In this document: positions 5,154-5,430 of the stretch, in pieces
How the letters are laid out: each line of letters starts with the position of its first letter
How positions within the stretch are numbered: the stretch's first letter is position 1
Assembly (NCBI GenBank): GCA_019057355.1
Contig: DXJM01000136.1
Coordinates: 1 to 5,430 of the forward strand
Source of the DNA: Promethearchaeota archaeon
Lineage (GTDB): Archaea; Asgardarchaeota; Lokiarchaeia; Sigyniarchaeales; SOKP01
Length of the DNA: 5,430 nucleotides
Direction of reading: 5' to 3'
The notes under the pieces: model-generated
Told to the model about the DNA's origin: nothing
Database searches by the model: none
The model's input: only the letters and a program-made list of their open reading frames with translations
Translations under genes and position numbers: made by a program

Positions 5154-5260
5154 TTAATCAAGCGAAAAATATTACCTCGGAAGTCTTGAAAGATTTTATC
5201 CCCCCATGATTTAAAAATCCTTGATATCTCGCCCAATTACAGAAAGGATTGCTTGATTAA
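5154..5260 (+). ncRNA. candidate structured RNA closed by a 10-bp inverted repeat
   Basis: TTAATCAAGC (5154-5163) and GCTTGATTAA (5251-5260) are perfect inverted copies. Directly against the right arm, AATCCTT (5216-5222) pairs with AAGGATT (5244-5250), extended by TCT/AGA after a GATA bulge. A further hairpin, AAGTCT-TGAA-AGATTT (5181-5196), is flanked by GG/CC pairing (5179-5180 with 5200-5201). Together they make a three-way junction of about 107 nt. No ORF of useful size occupies the region on either strand. It does not match a tRNA, 5S or C/D-box layout that I recognise. The strand is uncertain because the helices exist in both orientations, and the alternative is a small inverted-repeat element, although no target-site duplication is seen. 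Confidence 0.35.
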
Positions 5261-5339
5261 TCTCTTCTATTATGAATATTTAAATAAAATTCTTTTTAGC
5301 GCTCCTTTTAGAATTCTTGTTTATCTACTATCAATTGCG

Positions 5340-5347
5340 TTATAAAA
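5340..5347 (+). promoter_or_regulatory. possible TATA box of a gene leaving the window
   Basis: TTATAAAA lies 31-38 bases before an ATG at 5378, the same spacing as the other promoters here, predicting a leader under 10 bases. A second TATA-like TTTATAAA at 5381-5388 would suit a start beyond 5405. Confidence 0.3.
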
Positions 5348-5377
5348 ATAAACGTCGTAAAAGACTCTTGATATTTC

Positions 5378-5430
5378 ATGTTTATAAATGATGATAAGTA
5401 TTTATTAAAATTCAACAAACAGTGTAAATA
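5378..5430 (+). CDS. possible 5' end of a gene running off the window
   Basis: An ATG opens a frame that stays open for 17 codons to the window edge and begins MFINDDKYLLKF. Support comes only from the well-placed TATA box and the open frame. The protein cannot be identified from so few residues, and the frame may close just outside. Confidence 0.25.
   Translation, partial: MFINDDKYLLKFNKQCK

Overview
The window is strongly AT-rich DNA that looks archaeal. Genes are spaced with archaeal-type TATA/BRE boxes 25-45 bases before the start codons, leaders appear very short, Shine-Dalgarno motifs are weak or absent, and a tRNA-Cys gene carries an intron at the canonical 37/38 site. A probable selenoprotein gene with a structured 3' UTR, plus the general composition, points to an Asgard (Promethearchaeota, Lokiarchaeia-like) genome. 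This taxonomic call is inference; no marker gene is present.

Layout, left to right. Positions 1-366 hold AT-rich DNA with a degenerate short repeat and at most one 37-aa ORF. Positions 367-483 hold an intron-containing tRNA-Cys(GCA) with encoded CCA. Positions 778-1815 (+) encode a complete branched-chain amino acid aminotransferase (fold-type IV PLP enzyme). Positions 1859-2038 (-) encode a 59-aa CxxC...HxxC putative zinc-binding protein that is easily missed because a meaningless ORF lies antisense to it. Positions 2234-3407 (-) encode a class I/II PLP aminotransferase split into two frames by a 12-base homopolymer; every catalytic residue is present once one base is discounted. Positions 3645-4124 (+) encode a peroxiredoxin-like protein whose frame is interrupted by one in-frame TGA exactly where the first residue of the CxxC redox motif belongs (U-P-Y-C), so it is most likely a selenoprotein. 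Between its stop codon and a T7 terminator lies a strong hairpin with a tandem G.A motif and an all-A apical loop, a good SECIS candidate. Positions 4244-5080 (+) encode an alpha/beta-hydrolase-fold protein in which all three catalytic triad positions are substituted (Ser to Ala96, Asp to Asn231, His to Asp259), making it a probable pseudoenzyme. Positions 5081-5430 hold terminator-like T-runs, an inverted-repeat-bounded potential structured RNA (5154-5260), and a possible start of a gene leaving the window.

No operon is evident: each gene appears to have its own promoter and its own T-run. The two aminotransferases are convergent amino-acid metabolism genes with the small zinc protein between them. 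The aminotransferase and the peroxiredoxin-like gene are divergent from a shared 237-base promoter region. The most notable content is the UGA-recoded redox protein with its candidate SECIS element, next to a triad-less hydrolase.
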